A DNA stretch of 64,000 nucleotides from NCBI GenBank assembly GCA_021234155.1, contig JAJEKV010000134.1, positions 1,609,328-1,673,327 of the forward strand, written 5' to 3'. Below the pieces are notes generated by a model. The model saw only the letters and a list, made by a program, of their open reading frames with translations, did no database searches and had not been told where the DNA came from. The translations under genes and the position numbers were made by a program. Position 1 is the stretch's first letter. Every line of letters begins with the position of its first letter. This document shows positions 1 to 13,951 of the stretch, piece after piece. This DNA is from Isoetes taiwanensis (taxonomy: Eukaryota > Streptophyta > Lycopodiopsida > Isoetales > Isoetaceae).

Positions 1-1744
1 TTCTACAGTCCCATACTCTAGAGCGTATGATATACATCAAGACGCTGATATTGGTGTGGAAGTGCTCACTAGTAAGCATGTGCCCAAGGTTTCTCTTGCA
101 TATTGGGAAGAATAATCACTCACTCGATCCTTTAGCATGATCATGGTTCGAGAGCTCCAGGTCATTTTTCCATTGAGCTTTGGCAGGGTGCCATTGGTTC
201 TCTCACTTATGTATTGAAGACACTAGAAGACTCAACCGAAGATGATTGGGACCATCTACAGGATACAGCTAGAACGACATGTACATGCGCTTCTTTTGAT
301 TCTAGAGTTTGAGGCTTTGAAGACCACGGTACCAATATCACATGCAACCCATAATGATATGTCTACCAAGAGGCTTGAATCTTCAAATTTTGATAATTGT
401 TCCGCCCCGAACAACAATAGATGTGTGCTCATACTTTCTATCATGTATGGCAAGGTATATATGATGAGATGCAATTAGGGTTCATGAGGGTTGGGTATAC
501 ATATGATGATAAAGATGCCCTATAAGGTGATTTGCACGGTAAGTTTCTATTGCAAATTGTTTGACACATAATTTGTTGTGTTGGTTCAAGGGATGAAGCA
601 ATCATTACGTCTATTCCCCGTTATGCCCCTTAGTGCCATTGCATTCCTTAGTCTTTGCCTTCCATTCCTTCCTTTGGCAGTTCACAAACTCATAAAGTTG
701 GAAGTGCATTTTTAACCTTTGTCCATTTCCTCCCTTTGTCGGGCTTCACAAACTCATAAAGTTAGTGCCCACAACAGAACAAAATGCAACCAATAGGCAA
801 AAAGTCTTAGAAATTGGCTTTTCAATGCAACGGAAAAAAAAAAACAGATGGGCCCAATCCAGTCGTCTTGTGCAATCTAACGCGATACGTGTCACCTCTT
901 CTATTCTTGAAAGCAACGCGATAGTTTTAATGTCATTCCCTACCGCTTTTTACGATCTTCGCTTTTGTTTATGACACTTTTGTTTTTCTTACCTGTTCCG
1001 TGGCAAAGAAGCCACGTGGCACAAACCTGAAATGGCCCAATCGCTTTCCCATTAGGGCAAAGGCTTCACTCGCAAATTTCTAGGGGTCAAGGCGTACTCA
1101 CTGCTCAAGACGCCACCACCCTTTGCGGCCAAAAAATTGCCTACAGGTCCTTTCTCTTATACAAATTCGCAAAAAGCAATATATAAGAATAATGCTTACT
1201 CAATTTTGTCTTATGAGTGAATAATGTTTAATCAACTTTTGTCGCCTTGACCAGCCAGAAAGGGATTTTCTCTTATACAAATTCGCAAAATCAATATATA
1301 AGAATAATGCTTTCTGGATAATGTTTAATCAACTTTTGTCTTGGATGATGTTTACTCAATTTTTGCCTTCAAAGGTAATTTTGTTATATGTCGTGCATAT
1401 GCACCCCCTCAACCATGCTTTTAGAATGTAAGCCCTTCATTTTGATCTCTCAGCCCATCAACCCTACTCGATGACAAGGACAATAATGGGCAACAAATTG
1501 AAAGTGACACCATGCATGTAGTACAATGATATCCCACATGCTCTCCTAGGAAAACAAAGATCCTCTGTATTTGCTCATTATACATAGCATTTTTGCTTCT
1601 AGAATATACATTTGACTTGCTATCATTAATATTTGCCATGCATTTAGTATTTGCTTTGTGACATTGGCAACTACTGCATTTGATTGCCCCTCAAATGTGG
1701 TGGACAAATAACAAAGGATGCTTTATATCCAACCGCCCCAAGCA

Positions 1745-2585
1745 TTAAGAAAAATCCATAATAGACACATCCCATGTAACCAAAGAAGAATGACGCCCGT
1801 GATCAAACCCGCCATAGGATCCGCATGATAATAATAGAGACAAAAACAAATAAGCCAAATAACCACCACAAAATACGCACTGCGGAGTAAAATGAAAATT
1901 AAATTTCAAATGCTTCAATAAAAAGATGTAGCGAGAGTATAAAAATACTAACCGACACCACCAGAAATAATCTTCAACAGCCAATTGAAAATAAGTGAGT
2001 GCAATGGTGATGAAGGCGGTAACTATCATGAGAATTATAAAAAGAGTAGCCATAACATGATAAAAGATTTACCCAGCCACCCACCCATCTGCCTATAAAC
2101 ATGAGCAGAAACATATCCTGATATGCTAGAGGTAAGTGCATATATGACATGTTGTATTCAATGCTCCTCTGTTATATGGCTAAAATATACCCACCAAAGA
2201 AAGGCCAAAGATGCACAGGACAAGAACAAGAAGTTGTGTCCCACTTCCAATAACCGCAAAGAAACATGTTGCACAAAAAAGAAAGGATCCCTCAGAAGTT
2301 ACAAAGATAGAACAAAATACTAGCTCTGAGGTGTGATTTACAACCAACAAGTGATTTAAATGAAACCATTGGCTCGTTAAATTACCCAGCTTTTGCATCC
2401 ATCTGCCTATAAACATGAGCAGAAACATATCCTGATATGCCAGCGGTAAGTGCATATATGACAAGACATGTTGTATTCAATGCTCCTCTGTTATATGGCT
2501 AAAATATACCCACCAATGAAAGGCCAAAGATGCACAGGACAAGATCAAGAAGTTGTGTCCCACTTCCAATAACTGCAGTGAACAT
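1745..2585 (-). pseudogene. TM9SF / TMN11-12-like C-terminal exons, broken (copy 1)
   Basis: The minus strand encodes pieces of the last transmembrane helices of a TM9SF (EMP70/nonaspanin) membrane protein, a Golgi/endosome family. Recognisable segments are IVTAFITIALTYFQLAVEDY (about 1950-2040) and two copies of an exon containing GSGTQLLVL..LVGIF followed by PYNRGAL. The PYNRGAL part is reached through an in-frame stop where the family has Tyr. The duplicated exon lies at about 2095-2330 and 2395-2580. The ALTYFQLA.ED wording fits the plant TMN11/12 branch. No N-terminal lumenal domain is present, so this is a captured or decayed fragment. Confidence 0.75.
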
Positions 2586-3828
2586 AAAGGATCATGTTGT
2601 TACAAAGATAGAAATGTAATACTAGCTCTGGGTGTGATTCACAACCAACAAGTGACTTAAATGAAACCATTGGCTCATTAAAATGTTTATGGCTGATAAT
2701 AGAACACGATATTAACCCATCTAAACTTGTCCTCATAGGGATTTGAACCCTAGTCTCTAGATTGAAAGACAGAGCACCTAGCCAAGGCACCAACCTTAGA
2801 CTTAATAAAAGAAAGCTAAGTGCCTTTTCAAAAAGGCAAAGACCAAAAAGGGAATTTACCTTTAAGGGCCTTTCAAGAGACTATAAAAGAACATACATAG
2901 GGGGAACGAGATATGAAGAATCATCGCCATAGCCCTACCTCTCTTCCTCTATTGATTTTCCCTTCTACTTCCAATTCTCCATAGCCAACTGAAATGGATA
3001 AATATTTCCCCGCCCAGATAAAGACTTCCCCGGTGAATCCGGGTTGGGTGGATCGAGCTTCTTTTCTAATTGGATTATTTTTAGTTCTTTGGTTTTTACA
3101 GTGTGTTTTATCCGAGATCTAAAAGAGGTCTTATCAATTGGTACCGTGAGCAAGGTTTGATCTTGAGTAACAAATTCCCGCGTATATGGCTACTAATCGC
3201 CTAATATCTCAAAAGTGACTATATGCAAGCTATGCATAACCCTCGCTTTGTGGCAGCCTTTGAATCGCTTCTTCCTCCACCAAATAGCCATGCCGATACT
3301 GAGACAAATTAGAGCATCTAGAAATTGCATACCAATTCTTGCCCGATCCTCAAGGCAAAACAAAAACTCATGAATGACTCTCAGGCTACCTCCCTCCTCC
3401 GCCAAGCGGTCCTCCTTCCTCCGAAATTCCTCCTCCACCTCCCCCGTCCCAAGATTCTCGATATTTCCGCCGATGCTGAAAATAACCCCAAGAAAGACAG
3501 ATTGTGTAAGTGGCTTGAAAAGGTGGATATGCCTTACTTCCCTCCATAAGAAAAGTATTGAATACATACATCTGTAACACAGTGACACTGTGTGTGACCT
3601 GGACATATTGAGTTTTGTATGTACATCTGGAATGCGTTGGAGTACATTTTCTACATATTTATATATATCATGTACATAATATGTACGATGTTGTGTTATA
3701 GTAGTTGAATGTATATCAAATCATGGCCTGACTGCCATAGAACTAATGCAATGTCTGCAACATTTTTGAATTCGTAAGTAGTTTTAATTTATGTTTTACT
3801 CATGCATGCCGCTTTTTTCCTTGCAGAG

Positions 3829-4873
3829 TGAATTGTATGAGATGTTCAAAGATGAACATCTTGAAGTGAAGATTAGCGTCAGAATGTTCAAGCTGCTTAA
3901 GCCTACGTGTGTGAGAAGGTTGAAAGAGAGGAACACATGCTGTTGCGTGAAGTATGAACAAGATGAGTTATACAGAAAAGCATTTAGCGTCCTAAGGAGC
4001 AAATTTCATGCCAATCGTACATGTTCTTGTGGTGTTTGCGCAGCAGATGAGAACAATGGCATCTGCCAAGCTCCTTCTAAAACATTTCAAAATGTTAGCG
4101 CTATGTGGAGAGCTATGGTCTGTGACAAGGAAGGCGAAGAGTGGCATCTGTGTCAAGGGAGAGCGCCAGAGCTATGGCACTAAAAATATTCAAATCTGTC
4201 CTAAGGAGAAAGAGTCGCAGAATGAGAACATTGAATGGCAAGTTTACAAGTACGTGAACGAACCTTCCAAAGCTGACACTTCAAGGAGGCTGAAGCTTGT
4301 TACTGAAAACGGGAGTCCAAGTACATTGCTTGACAAGATGTTTCATCAGCTTACAAAGTTCACTATTCACAACTTTTCAGCAAGTTGGCAGAGCAAACAA
4401 TTCAAGAAATCAGTGCAAAATTTGAGGGATGATTCTGTTTTGTCAGTAATGGACTTTGCAGAGAACTATACTTTGCAGCCACTCAAGGAGGTTCAGTCCG
4501 AGCATTGGAACAATGACCGGATAACTATTTTGGTGCATATAACCACAATGAAAGTCAATGGCGAGCTGAAAAAAACTGTTCATTGTATGTTTCCGATGTT
4601 ATGAAGCATGATGCTTTCTTTGTTCAGGCTGCACTCAAGAAACACCATACTTGGATGACGCAAAAAGGTTTTGGCCACATCAAATACCATGTCATGTGGT
4701 CTGATGGGTGTGCTACTCAGTTTAAGTGTTCTCGAGCCTTTATTTGAATGTGGCTCAGTATTATGACAGGTATAGAATTAGGCTCCAGTGGAATTATTTT
4801 GGCTCATGCCATGGGAAAGGAGAACATGATGGGCAGGCTGCTTTGGAGAAAAGGTTCCTTGAAGACGAGGAAA
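3829..4873 (+). pseudogene. RNase H-like transposase family protein, truncated (copy 1)
   Basis: An exon begins after a good splice acceptor (TTTTTTCCTTGCAG) near 3828. It encodes a Cys-rich N-terminal region (RNTCCC, CSCGVCAADENNGIC), then DFAENYTLQPLKEVQSEHW, and then, across frames, SDGC.TQFK. This matches a family I know from animal and other genomes with the pattern DFAENY / HW / SDG..Q(Y/F)K / HGKG..DG, which looks like a DDE-type RNase H fold; I cannot name the superfamily. A frame change near 4150 and a stop near 4745 break it. The copy ends at 4873, where the duplication ends, so the HGKG motif is present but the C-terminus is missing. The RNTCCC motif is better kept here than in copy 2. 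Confidence 0.65.
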
Positions 4874-7800
4874 GATTTCAATCCTCTTGAATGCCTTGAT
4901 CTGATAAACAAGGCGGTTTTAACAAATGTCGCTAACAAATGTCTCTAGAAACACATGCTACATAGAAATGGCAGTTTCAACTAGGCAGTTTAATCCTTTT
5001 AAATGTCGCTGATCTGATAAATGTCTCAATAAATGGCGCTAATCTGATAAACAAGGGGGTTTCAACAAAGGAAAAAAAAAGGTATGCTTTTAATGGACCA
5101 CTCACATGATAGGTTTTTGGCTCAGTACTGAGACAACACGGAGGACAATTTTAGCTGCCTAGAAATTTAGGTTCAAAGATCGCTACCGCGGGATCTAGGC
5201 TTAATTTAGGCAAAGACGGAATCGCTTGCTCCAACGGATGTGCCGCACTCAAAATTTTTGTTCACATGACTTTTGCCTTCGCGCAGATATTCTTTTCTTT
5301 TGTGCTACTTTGCCAATTCGTAGAATCGAATTCGTAGATATTTAGATATCTCTCGTGAATTCAGCTCTTCAACTCAAGGTAAAAGTTTTGAAATTTAGAG
5401 ATATTCTGAGATTTTGAATTCAGCTCTTCAACCGCACAGAGTTTCAAAATTCGTAGAGGAATCGGGCTTGGTACTTTTGCCGAAGTCTAGAAATTGAAGA
5501 TAGTCTCTCGCGAGTTTGGAAAATCAGGCCCGATACTTTTGTCGAAGTCCGAAAATTAGAGATACTTTTTGACGAATTTGGAGATTGAAATGATAGGGAT
5601 TCAACTATCTTTATTGCCCTCGTTGTGTTGTACAAATGGGTGAAAGCAAAGATCGAAAAATTCTATGGGAGAGAATAGAATTAGGCATGTAAATGCCCAC
5701 ACCCCATTGATTCAGCCACAAGGCGCAATAGCTCACCCCCGCAAGAAATCTTTTGCATGTAAGTCCCACGAAAATCTATGTATTTTCTTTTGTTAGGGCG
5801 CGGCTCAAGCAAGCTCTGACAAGGTGGATTTGGGTCTATATGTAAAGGAATTCTTCCAAATGGATGTGATTACCGCGCATGAGACTTTTCATCTATGAAA
5901 AGATTGTTGTTTGGACGCAAGAGATTTGAGGATGTGGACAAGCTCCAACATAGTTCTCAAACAAGCTTCAAGTGCACAAGCTCCAACATAGTTCTCAAAA
6001 CCTAGCCACATAATCCGCTAGAAACTCCGTGAGCAAGCAAATAAAGGAATTGCCCCGATAGAATTCACCAATACCATGCAAATAGTTTCAGAGTTCCAAC
6101 TCTTACGCCTCTTTATAAAGTTTCACTTGAAATTGATCTCAGATAAGTCTCAATACGAATCGAATCAATCTTGCAATTGAGTTCAGCCCAAACACCACAC
6201 TACATGTGTTTCGGTTGTTGCACCTCCATAGCCTCAAATCGTTACGCCAAACAAAGAATCCGCAATCGATTCATCTCAAGGTAATCAAATTCGTGAGGAC
6301 TTATGGATGCCACAGCCTCCTCGCTCAATCCGACCAACCGCTTAATCAATCTGTTCGTATACCGACAAGAAGTAAATACTAATCCATTATCGATTTGTTC
6401 CCTTTGCTTGCTTTTTATTTTATTTTTTCCAACAACATTCTTGCCACGCCAAACCAAGAAATGCAACCAACAAATGTTGATCAATATATTTCTAGCCGTA
6501 ATCAGCTACTAAATGAACCCCTCGCAATTCCCGAAGCTTTACTTTGATTCCAAATATATGCATGATTTCATTAATTGGAGAGAATAACACAACTTTGAGA
6601 ATTTTGACCTAAGCTGATCTCATTAATGGGCCATTCACATGAGAAACTTTTTGCCAAGATCAAAAACAATACCGGGCCGCTTGTCACCGAAAAAATTAGA
6701 TTCAGACGGGCGCCAGAAATGAGCCAGAATTTGTGCCCACCGAGGCAAAGGTTTTAATCAAGAGGGCTTAATTCAAATAGACCAAAATTTGCAACCACAT
6801 GAGGCCCAAAACAAGCCCTCAATCTAGATTGTCAACCCCAAATTCTCAAAAAATCGAGAATAAAATCTAGAAACAACGAATCCTTTCAAGCACCTAAGCA
6901 CTAATACCTTTCACCAGTGGCCGCTTTTTCTCTAAGCCCGCCCCTTACCATTCGCTTAGCTTGAATCAAAGCCCAAGTCTCCGCAGATTCGCGTCCGGTC
7001 TTGCCTGACTTCCCCGGTTTTGCCCAAATTTGCCTCGAATCCAAGAATTTGTGCCGATCATGCTCTTTTTGCCCGAATCAAAAGTCCATCATTCTTCTTC
7101 AATCGAATTTGCTTGCCTTCTCGCTTTTGCACGCTTGCTCACAAATTTGTTGACAAAGCCATCGGCCTCAAAGAAGAACACCAAAGAAACCCTTGCTATG
7201 GAATTCCGTAAAAGCAAAGGTAATGGAATTGAAGAAATATGGAATTCTAGAAAATCAAAGGTAGTTTGGTTCATGCTAATCCAACAATAGATGAAAATCT
7301 GAAGAAAAACTTTGAGGGCCGGAGTAGCTTAGACGGAAGAGCTTTGAGGTCGTCACGATTCCTTCTAATCCACCTGGTATCATGGGTGTGGTCTCATGCT
7401 TGTATACCTAGTCGATTCTCAATATTTCATGGTCGAAAGGCGATACCACGCCATGAGTTCAAGCAACCCACTGAAAAATTTCCTACACATGGTCACAGAA
7501 GATGTGAATGGTCATGGGTTCAAGCTGCTCAAAGGCAGATGTACAGGGTTCAAATTTCTCGCAGAAATCAGGCGCCATGTGATCGCTACATAAGCTGGAG
7601 TATTTTCTCCTACTTCTAAAGCTATAGTATCCACCAAAATTATTGATTGCCAACCACCAAAATTATTGATGGTACATACATACAAAATTATTATGTACAT
7701 GATACTCATATGTTATCTCAATAATTTTATCGGTATAAATACAACTGTACTTGAGTGCACGATGGGATTCATTTGCAATGTCTGCTTAAAGAGCTCTGCA

Positions 7801-8533
7801 CCTTCGAGATAATCATGGTCGCCTTCGTGGTCATGACACGTGACTGCACTAAATATTGTATGCTATAAGTGTATCCAGCACTTATTCAGCAATATATAAT
7901 GTAATAATGTATAAGAGCTCTTGTGGTATGATGAAAAATGCAGAGCATAATGAAAAGTAACTAATTTATCGTACCTGGACAAATCGCGTAAACTCTCTTG
8001 GTTTTGATGCGATCATGGATAAGTGCATGATAGGAACCACCTAGAGTCTATGGCCATTATGGAGGATAAGCCACCTCCTACGCCGAGGGTGACGAAAGGT
8101 GTAGGCATTAGACATGCATTCATCTTAGGCATGATAGGACACATCTCCACGGCCATTATGGGGGAAGCATCCTCCTCCTATGCTGGGGAAATGTTGCATT
8201 CATGTAGGTTAAATTAAAAATAAAAGGGGGTGGAGAAGTAATGGCAACAAATGAATGGGAGCACATCACCTACATGAATAGGAGATTTTGTCTTAATTTG
8301 TGGCTTTTAAATACATTATTATGTTATTATAATGCAAGACTTGTTAAGGCTATACAATTTTGTATGGATGTGAATATAGCCTTTATATTTATCGATATAA
8401 TTAAATATCATAAGTTATTTTCATAATAAATTCTAAGTGTTAACTTAAATACTGTTATTGTTGAATAATGTTGACGCAGTTCGCTTTCACCTTTACGTAA
8501 TGCCGAGGACAAAGATTATTCTAATGGGGAGAA
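4874..8533. other. Non-genic stretch, no gene recognised
   Basis: AT-rich DNA without a convincing coding region. Just after the duplication break (about 4880-5070), a degenerate motif around ATCTGATAAACAAGG and AAATGTCGCT recurs several times. From 5390 to 5600 a phrase like GAATTCAGCTCTTCAA and nearby segments recur imperfectly. Around 7320-7600 there are loose tRNA-like boxes, but their spacing is too wide to call a SINE. None of the short ORFs resembles a known protein. Confidence 0.5.
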
Positions 8534-10146
8534 TGTGACGCTCCCCAGAATATAATGATATAAATATGTATATACTAGGCCCACGCCACTATACAAATCT
8601 ACATTAGTAGAACTTGTATGCACCAAGTGGGGGGGGCATGGCCAAGTTATTTACATAACTTAGCCAACCTTAGAGGTGACCCATTTCCACGTGGCTTCAC
8701 TCTATAGGGGACCTACCACATGGACGTGCCCTATTGGAGCCAAGTGGCTCTCATGTAAACCCTAATACATAAAAGGCCAAACCCTAAACCTAGACTACTT
8801 TTGGCTCCACCAACTTCTGATCTACCAATTCGTGCCCATTGCTCTGATTTGAGGATCGTCTTCGACAACCGGGTTGCAATAGCAACCGGAAAGTGTAGCA
8901 GGGAGGGTCATCTACTCAACCCACCGCTAAATATGGAGAACCAGTGGAGTCGGGCGGCAGCTTTTATCGTGAGCGTGTGTACTTTGAGTAGACTCCAAGG
9001 AGTTGCATATTGTGTCCTAGTAGAGTCATTCTAGAACCTATAGTTCTAAGCATGAACCCTAATCAATGAACCCTAACTATAAGTTAGATGTACGTGATTA
9101 GGACCAGTTGTTATTCTTGTTATTTATCATGTTATGTTGATATATGATGATTGTTGATCTTATGTTTGCACCTCTTCAGATTGGGAAGGGGGGTAGAGAC
9201 CTAGTAGCCATTATTTAGATGATGCTCCTAGTTTGGACCCATTAGTTCCCATTATTATGCAAAATTCTATGTATAGAGCCCACCGCTACGAGGCTATGGA
9301 GGACCGGAGCACCACACAACAACAGGTCAGTGGGCAAAGTGGAGGGAGGACCCCGCCGAAAGGCCGGCCATCGAGGTCCCATAGCAGCTAGGGCTCATAG
9401 TCGGTCACTTCGCGGTGGACCGGCATGGGCCCGACACTTCCCCGGGTCAATGGTGTGGCCTTGACTCTCAAGAGTTGCAAATGTCTACCGGCTCTTGTTT
9501 TGGGGAGTTCACCAGTACACGACGCAGGTCGCCACGATCCTCTAGCTGCCCATGGAGCCACCGCACTTTGAAGGGGGGAGATGCAACCCTTCCTACCTCA
9601 TCTGACCGGGAGATGCAACCCGAGTAGTCTCATTATGGGATTACGCCTCCGGCAGTTAGAGTCACGACAGAGCCCGATTTAGTCTATCCGCAAAGTATGC
9701 AATGTGAGGGGTGGATGGAGTGGTCGACCCTAGCCATTGTTCATTGCCGCCCCCAAGTCATTGCCATAACTCTGGTCTGTTTCTATCCGAGGCCCCCACC
9801 GCCAATGACTTCCCTTGAGTCCGAGCCCCGCCTAGGAGCCTCTATTTGATGTATTCATGTATTTGATGTATTGTTATATTCGGTGACATGGATGGATGGA
9901 TTATCACCACACTTACGGGGTAGTTTATTGTTGTTACGCTAGTGCTAGTGCTTATGTTTATAAGTTTTGCTTCCGCTGATATAGGGACCCCTAGAGGACG
10001 GGACGAAATGACACCTCTGTGTCCTCTACTCGATAGTATAGCCACACTAGATGCGAGTTAGATAGAGGGCCCATACGACGGGTAGCCGTTGGGTGGGGAA
10101 GGTCCTTCGTTGTATATTATACACCGTATATAGCTAAGGAGCCACA
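8534..10146 (+). mobile_element. Degenerate solo LTR related to the 59-kb element
   Basis: Starts TGTGACGCTCC and follows the LTR at 59085-60746 in order. Shared blocks include GATTGGGAAGGGGGGTAGAG versus the same phrase at about 59866, GGATGGAGTGG in the middle, and CTTCCGC..GACC..GACGGG near the end. It also has the same run of leader-like sequence after an ACCCTAA-rich TATA region. The end is placed at GCCACA by analogy with CGTCACA, so it is approximate. No TGGTATCAGAGC primer site follows, and no clear target duplication is seen. It is therefore read as an old solo or truncated LTR. Confidence 0.7.
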
Positions 10147-10728
10147 CGTAGGTGAACTCGCTCCAATCGAAAAGAATCGCGTCAGATTTCTCAAGCCATT
10201 TAGAACGTAAATGAGCAGCTATGGGCTATCATTATAACTGAAAGTTGTTTTTGAAGATCACAATGGCGATCCCCTTTAGCTGAAATAAATTACAAGTGCG
10301 AATTTCTAGACCACTTAGATCTTAAATGAGAAGCGTGTGTTCTATATTTCTCGCTTGGTTTGAAAGACATGATATAGCTATAGCAGATTGCCTAGGCGAT
10401 TTGCTAAAATTAAAAGTCCACTTAATTCTTAAAATCACCACCGTGATTCCGCGGACTTGATATCGTATATTTTGATACTCTTGGAGGTGTCTTCAGAGCT
10501 TACTCTTCAAATAAAAGGTGTGGTGGAGGACAAGAAAGTGGTGGTGGGCAAGTGTAAGGTGGTGGGAAAAATCAAGATAATTACTTGGCAGGTCCCTAAT
10601 AAGGAAGGAGATCCTCCATTTGACAAGTATTTGCTAGTTGATGAGTCAGGTTGGTCAAGTTGATGCTTAACAATAAGGATGTCTAGAAGCAAGCAATGCA
10701 GATGGCTTGTGCTTTACCTTCTTCAACT
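10147..10728. other. Flank between solo LTR and duplication copy 2
   Basis: No gene recognised. A 58-codon open stretch crosses into copy 2 (about 10688-10863), but it matches nothing I know. Because copy 1 starts at the window edge, part of this flank may also belong to the duplicated unit. Confidence 0.4.
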
Positions 10729-12439
10729 TTCTACAGGTCCCATACTCTAGAGCAGAAGGATATACATCAAGACGTTGATATTGGTGTGGAAGTGCTCACT
10801 AGTAAGCATGTGCCCAAGGTTTCTCTCTTGCATATTGGGAAGAATAATCACTCGATCCTTTAGCATGATCATGGTTCGAGAGCTCCAGGTCATTTTTCCA
10901 TTGAGCTTTGGCAGGGTGCCATTGGTTCTCTCACTTATGTATTGAAGACACTAGAAGACTCAACCGAAGATGATTGGGACCATCTACAGATACAGCTAGA
11001 ACGACATGTACATGCAGTTCTTTGATTCTAGAGTTTGAGGCTTTGAAGACCACGTGTACCAATATCACATGCAACCCATACGATATGTCTACTGAAGAGG
11101 CTTGAATCTTCAGCTTGATAATTGTTCTGGCCTGAACAACAATAGATGTGTGCTCATACTTTCTCTATCATGTATGGCAAGGTATATATGATGAGATGCA
11201 ATTAGGGTTCATGAGGGTTGGGTATACATATGATGATAAAGATGCCCTATAAGGTGATTTGCACGAAGTTTCTATTGCAAATTGTTTGACACATAATTTG
11301 TTGTGTTGGTTCAAGGGATGAAGCAATCATTACGGGTCTATTCTGTTATGCCCCTTAGTGCCATTGCATTCCTTAGTCTTTGCCTTCCATTCCTTCCTTT
11401 GGCAGTTCACAAACTCATAAAGTTGGAAGTGCATTCTTTAACCTTTGTCCATTTCCTCCCTTGTCAGTTCACAAACTCATAAAGTTAGTGCCCACAACAG
11501 AACAAAATGCAACCAATAGGCAAAAAGTCTTAGAAATTGGCTTTTCAATGCAACGGAAAAAATGATGGGCCCAATCCAAATGCCTTGTGCAATCTAACGC
11601 CGACACGCGTCACCTCTTCTATTCCTGAAAGCAACGCGATAGTTTTAATGTCATTCCCGCTGTTTTTACGCATCTTTCTGTTTTGTTTATGACACTTTTT
11701 GTTTTTCTTACCTGTGTTCTGGTGGCAGCAAGCCACGTGGCACAGCTGAAATGGCCCAATCGTTTCTTCCATTAGGGCAAAGGCTTCACGGGCAAATTTC
11801 TAGGGCGGGTCAAGGCACTCAAATGCTCAAGACGCCACCACCCTTTGCGGCCAAAAAATTGCCTACAGGTCCTTTCTCTTATACAAATTCGCAAAAAGCA
11901 ATATATAAGAATAATGCTTACTCAATTTTGTCTTATGAGTGAATAATGTTTAATCAACTTTTGTCGCCTTGACCAGCCAGAAAGGGATTTTCTCTTATAC
12001 AAATTCGCAAAATCAATATATAAGAATAATGCTTTCTGGATAATGTTTAATCAACTTTTGTCTTGATGATGTTTACTCAATTTTTGCCTTCAAAGGTAAT
12101 TTTGTTTATATGTCGTGCATATGCACCCCCTCAACCATGCTTTTAGAATGTAAGCCCTTCATTTTGATCTCTCAGCCCATCAACCCTACTCGATGACAAG
12201 GACAATAATGGGCAACAAATTGAAAGTGACACCATGCATGTAGTACAATGATATCCCACATGCTCTCCTAGGAAAATAAAGATCCTCTGTATTTGCTCAT
12301 TATACATAGCATTTTTGCTTCTAGAATATACATTTGACTTGCTATCATTAATATTTGCCATGCATTTAGTATTTGCTTTGTGACATTGGCAACTACTGCA
12401 TTTGATTGCCCCCAGAAATGTGGTGGACAAATAACAAAG

Positions 12440-13300
12440 ATGCTTTATATCCAACCGCCCAAGCATTAAGAAAAATCCATAATAGACACATCCCATGTAA
12501 CCAAAGAAGAATGACGCCCAGATCAAACCCGCCATAGGATCCGCATGATAATAATAGAGACAAAAACAAATAAGCCAAATTAACCACCACAAAAATACGC
12601 ACTGTGAGTAAAATGGAAAATTAAATTTCAAATGCTTCAATAAAAAGATGTAGCGAGAGTATAAAAATACTAACCGACACCACCGCATATAATCTTCAAA
12701 TGTACCAATTGAAAATAAGTGAGTGCAATGGTGATGAAGGCTGTAACTATCATGAGAATTATAAAAGAGTAGCCATAACATGATAAAAGATTTACCCGCT
12801 TTTGCCACCCATCCGCCTATAAACATGAGCGTAAACATATCCCCGATATGCTAGAGGTAAGTGCATATATGACAAGACATGTTGTATTTAATGCTCCTCT
12901 GTTATATGGCTAAAATATACCCACCAAATAAAAGGCCAAAGATGCACAGACAAGAACAAGAAGTTGTGTCCCACTTCCAATAACCGCAGCAAAACATGTT
13001 GCACAAAAAGAAAGGATCCCAGAAGTTACAAAGATAGAACAAAATACTAGCTCTGAGGTGTGATTTACAACCAACAAGTGATTTAAATGAAACCATTGGC
13101 TCGTTAAATTACCCAGTTTTTGCCATCCATCTGCCTATAAACATGAGCAGAAACATATCCTGATATGCCAGCGGTAAGTGCATATATGACAAGACATGTT
13201 GTATTCAATGCTCCTCTGTTATATGGCTAAAATATACCCACCAATGAAAGGCCAAAGATGCACAGGACAAGATCAAGAAGTTGTGTCCCACTTCCAATAA
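12440..13300 (-). pseudogene. TM9SF / TMN11-12-like C-terminal exons, broken (copy 2)
   Basis: Same content as 1745-2585 but clearer. The minus strand reads CLYYYHADPMAGLIWASFF, then FFGYMGCVYYGFFLMLG, which are hallmark segments of the last two helices of plant TMN11/12 proteins, and nearly reaches the family C-terminus (..IKC). Upstream on the same strand, two exon copies carry GSGTQLLVL and PYNRGAL (about 12830-13030 and 13130-13320). Internal stops and missing N-terminal domains make it non-functional as read. Confidence 0.75.
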
Positions 13301-13951
13301 CCGCAAAGGAACATAAAGGATCATGTTGTTATAGTATTAGAACAGAATACTAGCTCGGGGTGTGATTCACAACCAACAAGTGACTTAAATGAAACCATTG
13401 GCTCATTAAAATGTTTATGGCTGATAATAGAACACGATATTAACCCATCTAAACTTGTCCTCATAGGGATTTGAACCCTAGTCTCTAGATTGAAAGACAA
13501 AGCACCTAGCCAAGGCACCAACCTTAGACTTAATAAAAGAAAGCTAAGTGCCTTTTGAAAAAGGCAAAGACCAAAAAGGGAATTTACCTTTAAGGGCCTT
13601 TCAAGAGACTATAAAAGAACATACATAGGGGGAACGAGATATGAAGAATCATCGCCATAGCCCTACCTCTCTTCCTCTATTGATTTTCCCCTTCTACTTC
13701 CAATTCTCCATAGCCAATCTGGAAAGGATAAATATTTCCCCGCCCGTGATAAAGACTTCCCCGGTGAATCCGGGCTGGGTGGATCGAGCTTCTTTCTAAT
13801 TGATTATTTTTTTTAGTTCTTTGGTTTTACAGTGTTTTTATCCGAGATCTAAAAGAGGTCTTATCAATTGGTACCGTGAGCAAGGTTTGATCTTGAGTAA
13901 CAAATTCCCGCGCTATGGCTACTAATCGCCTAATATCTCAAAAGTGACTAT

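Larger units (their letters stand above)
1..4873. repeat. Segmental duplication, copy 1 (left end outside window)
   Basis: This stretch matches 10729-15592 almost end to end in the same orientation, about 10.7 kb apart. It already matches at base 1, so its left end lies outside the window. The match stops after the shared bases GAAGACGAGGAAAGA near 4873; copy 2 continues into the transposase C-terminus, whereas copy 1 runs into unrelated DNA. Contents are minus-strand TM9SF pseudo-exons, a plus-strand proline-rich exon and a plus-strand transposase-like gene. Mismatches and small indels are clustered, not spread evenly. Confidence 0.95.

Noticed and set aside
7320-7600. tRNA-derived SINE with A box TAGCTTAGACGG and several GTTCAA B-box-like motifs
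   Set aside because: The boxes are about 120-190 bases apart, too far for a standard Pol III promoter, and no tail or duplication was seen.
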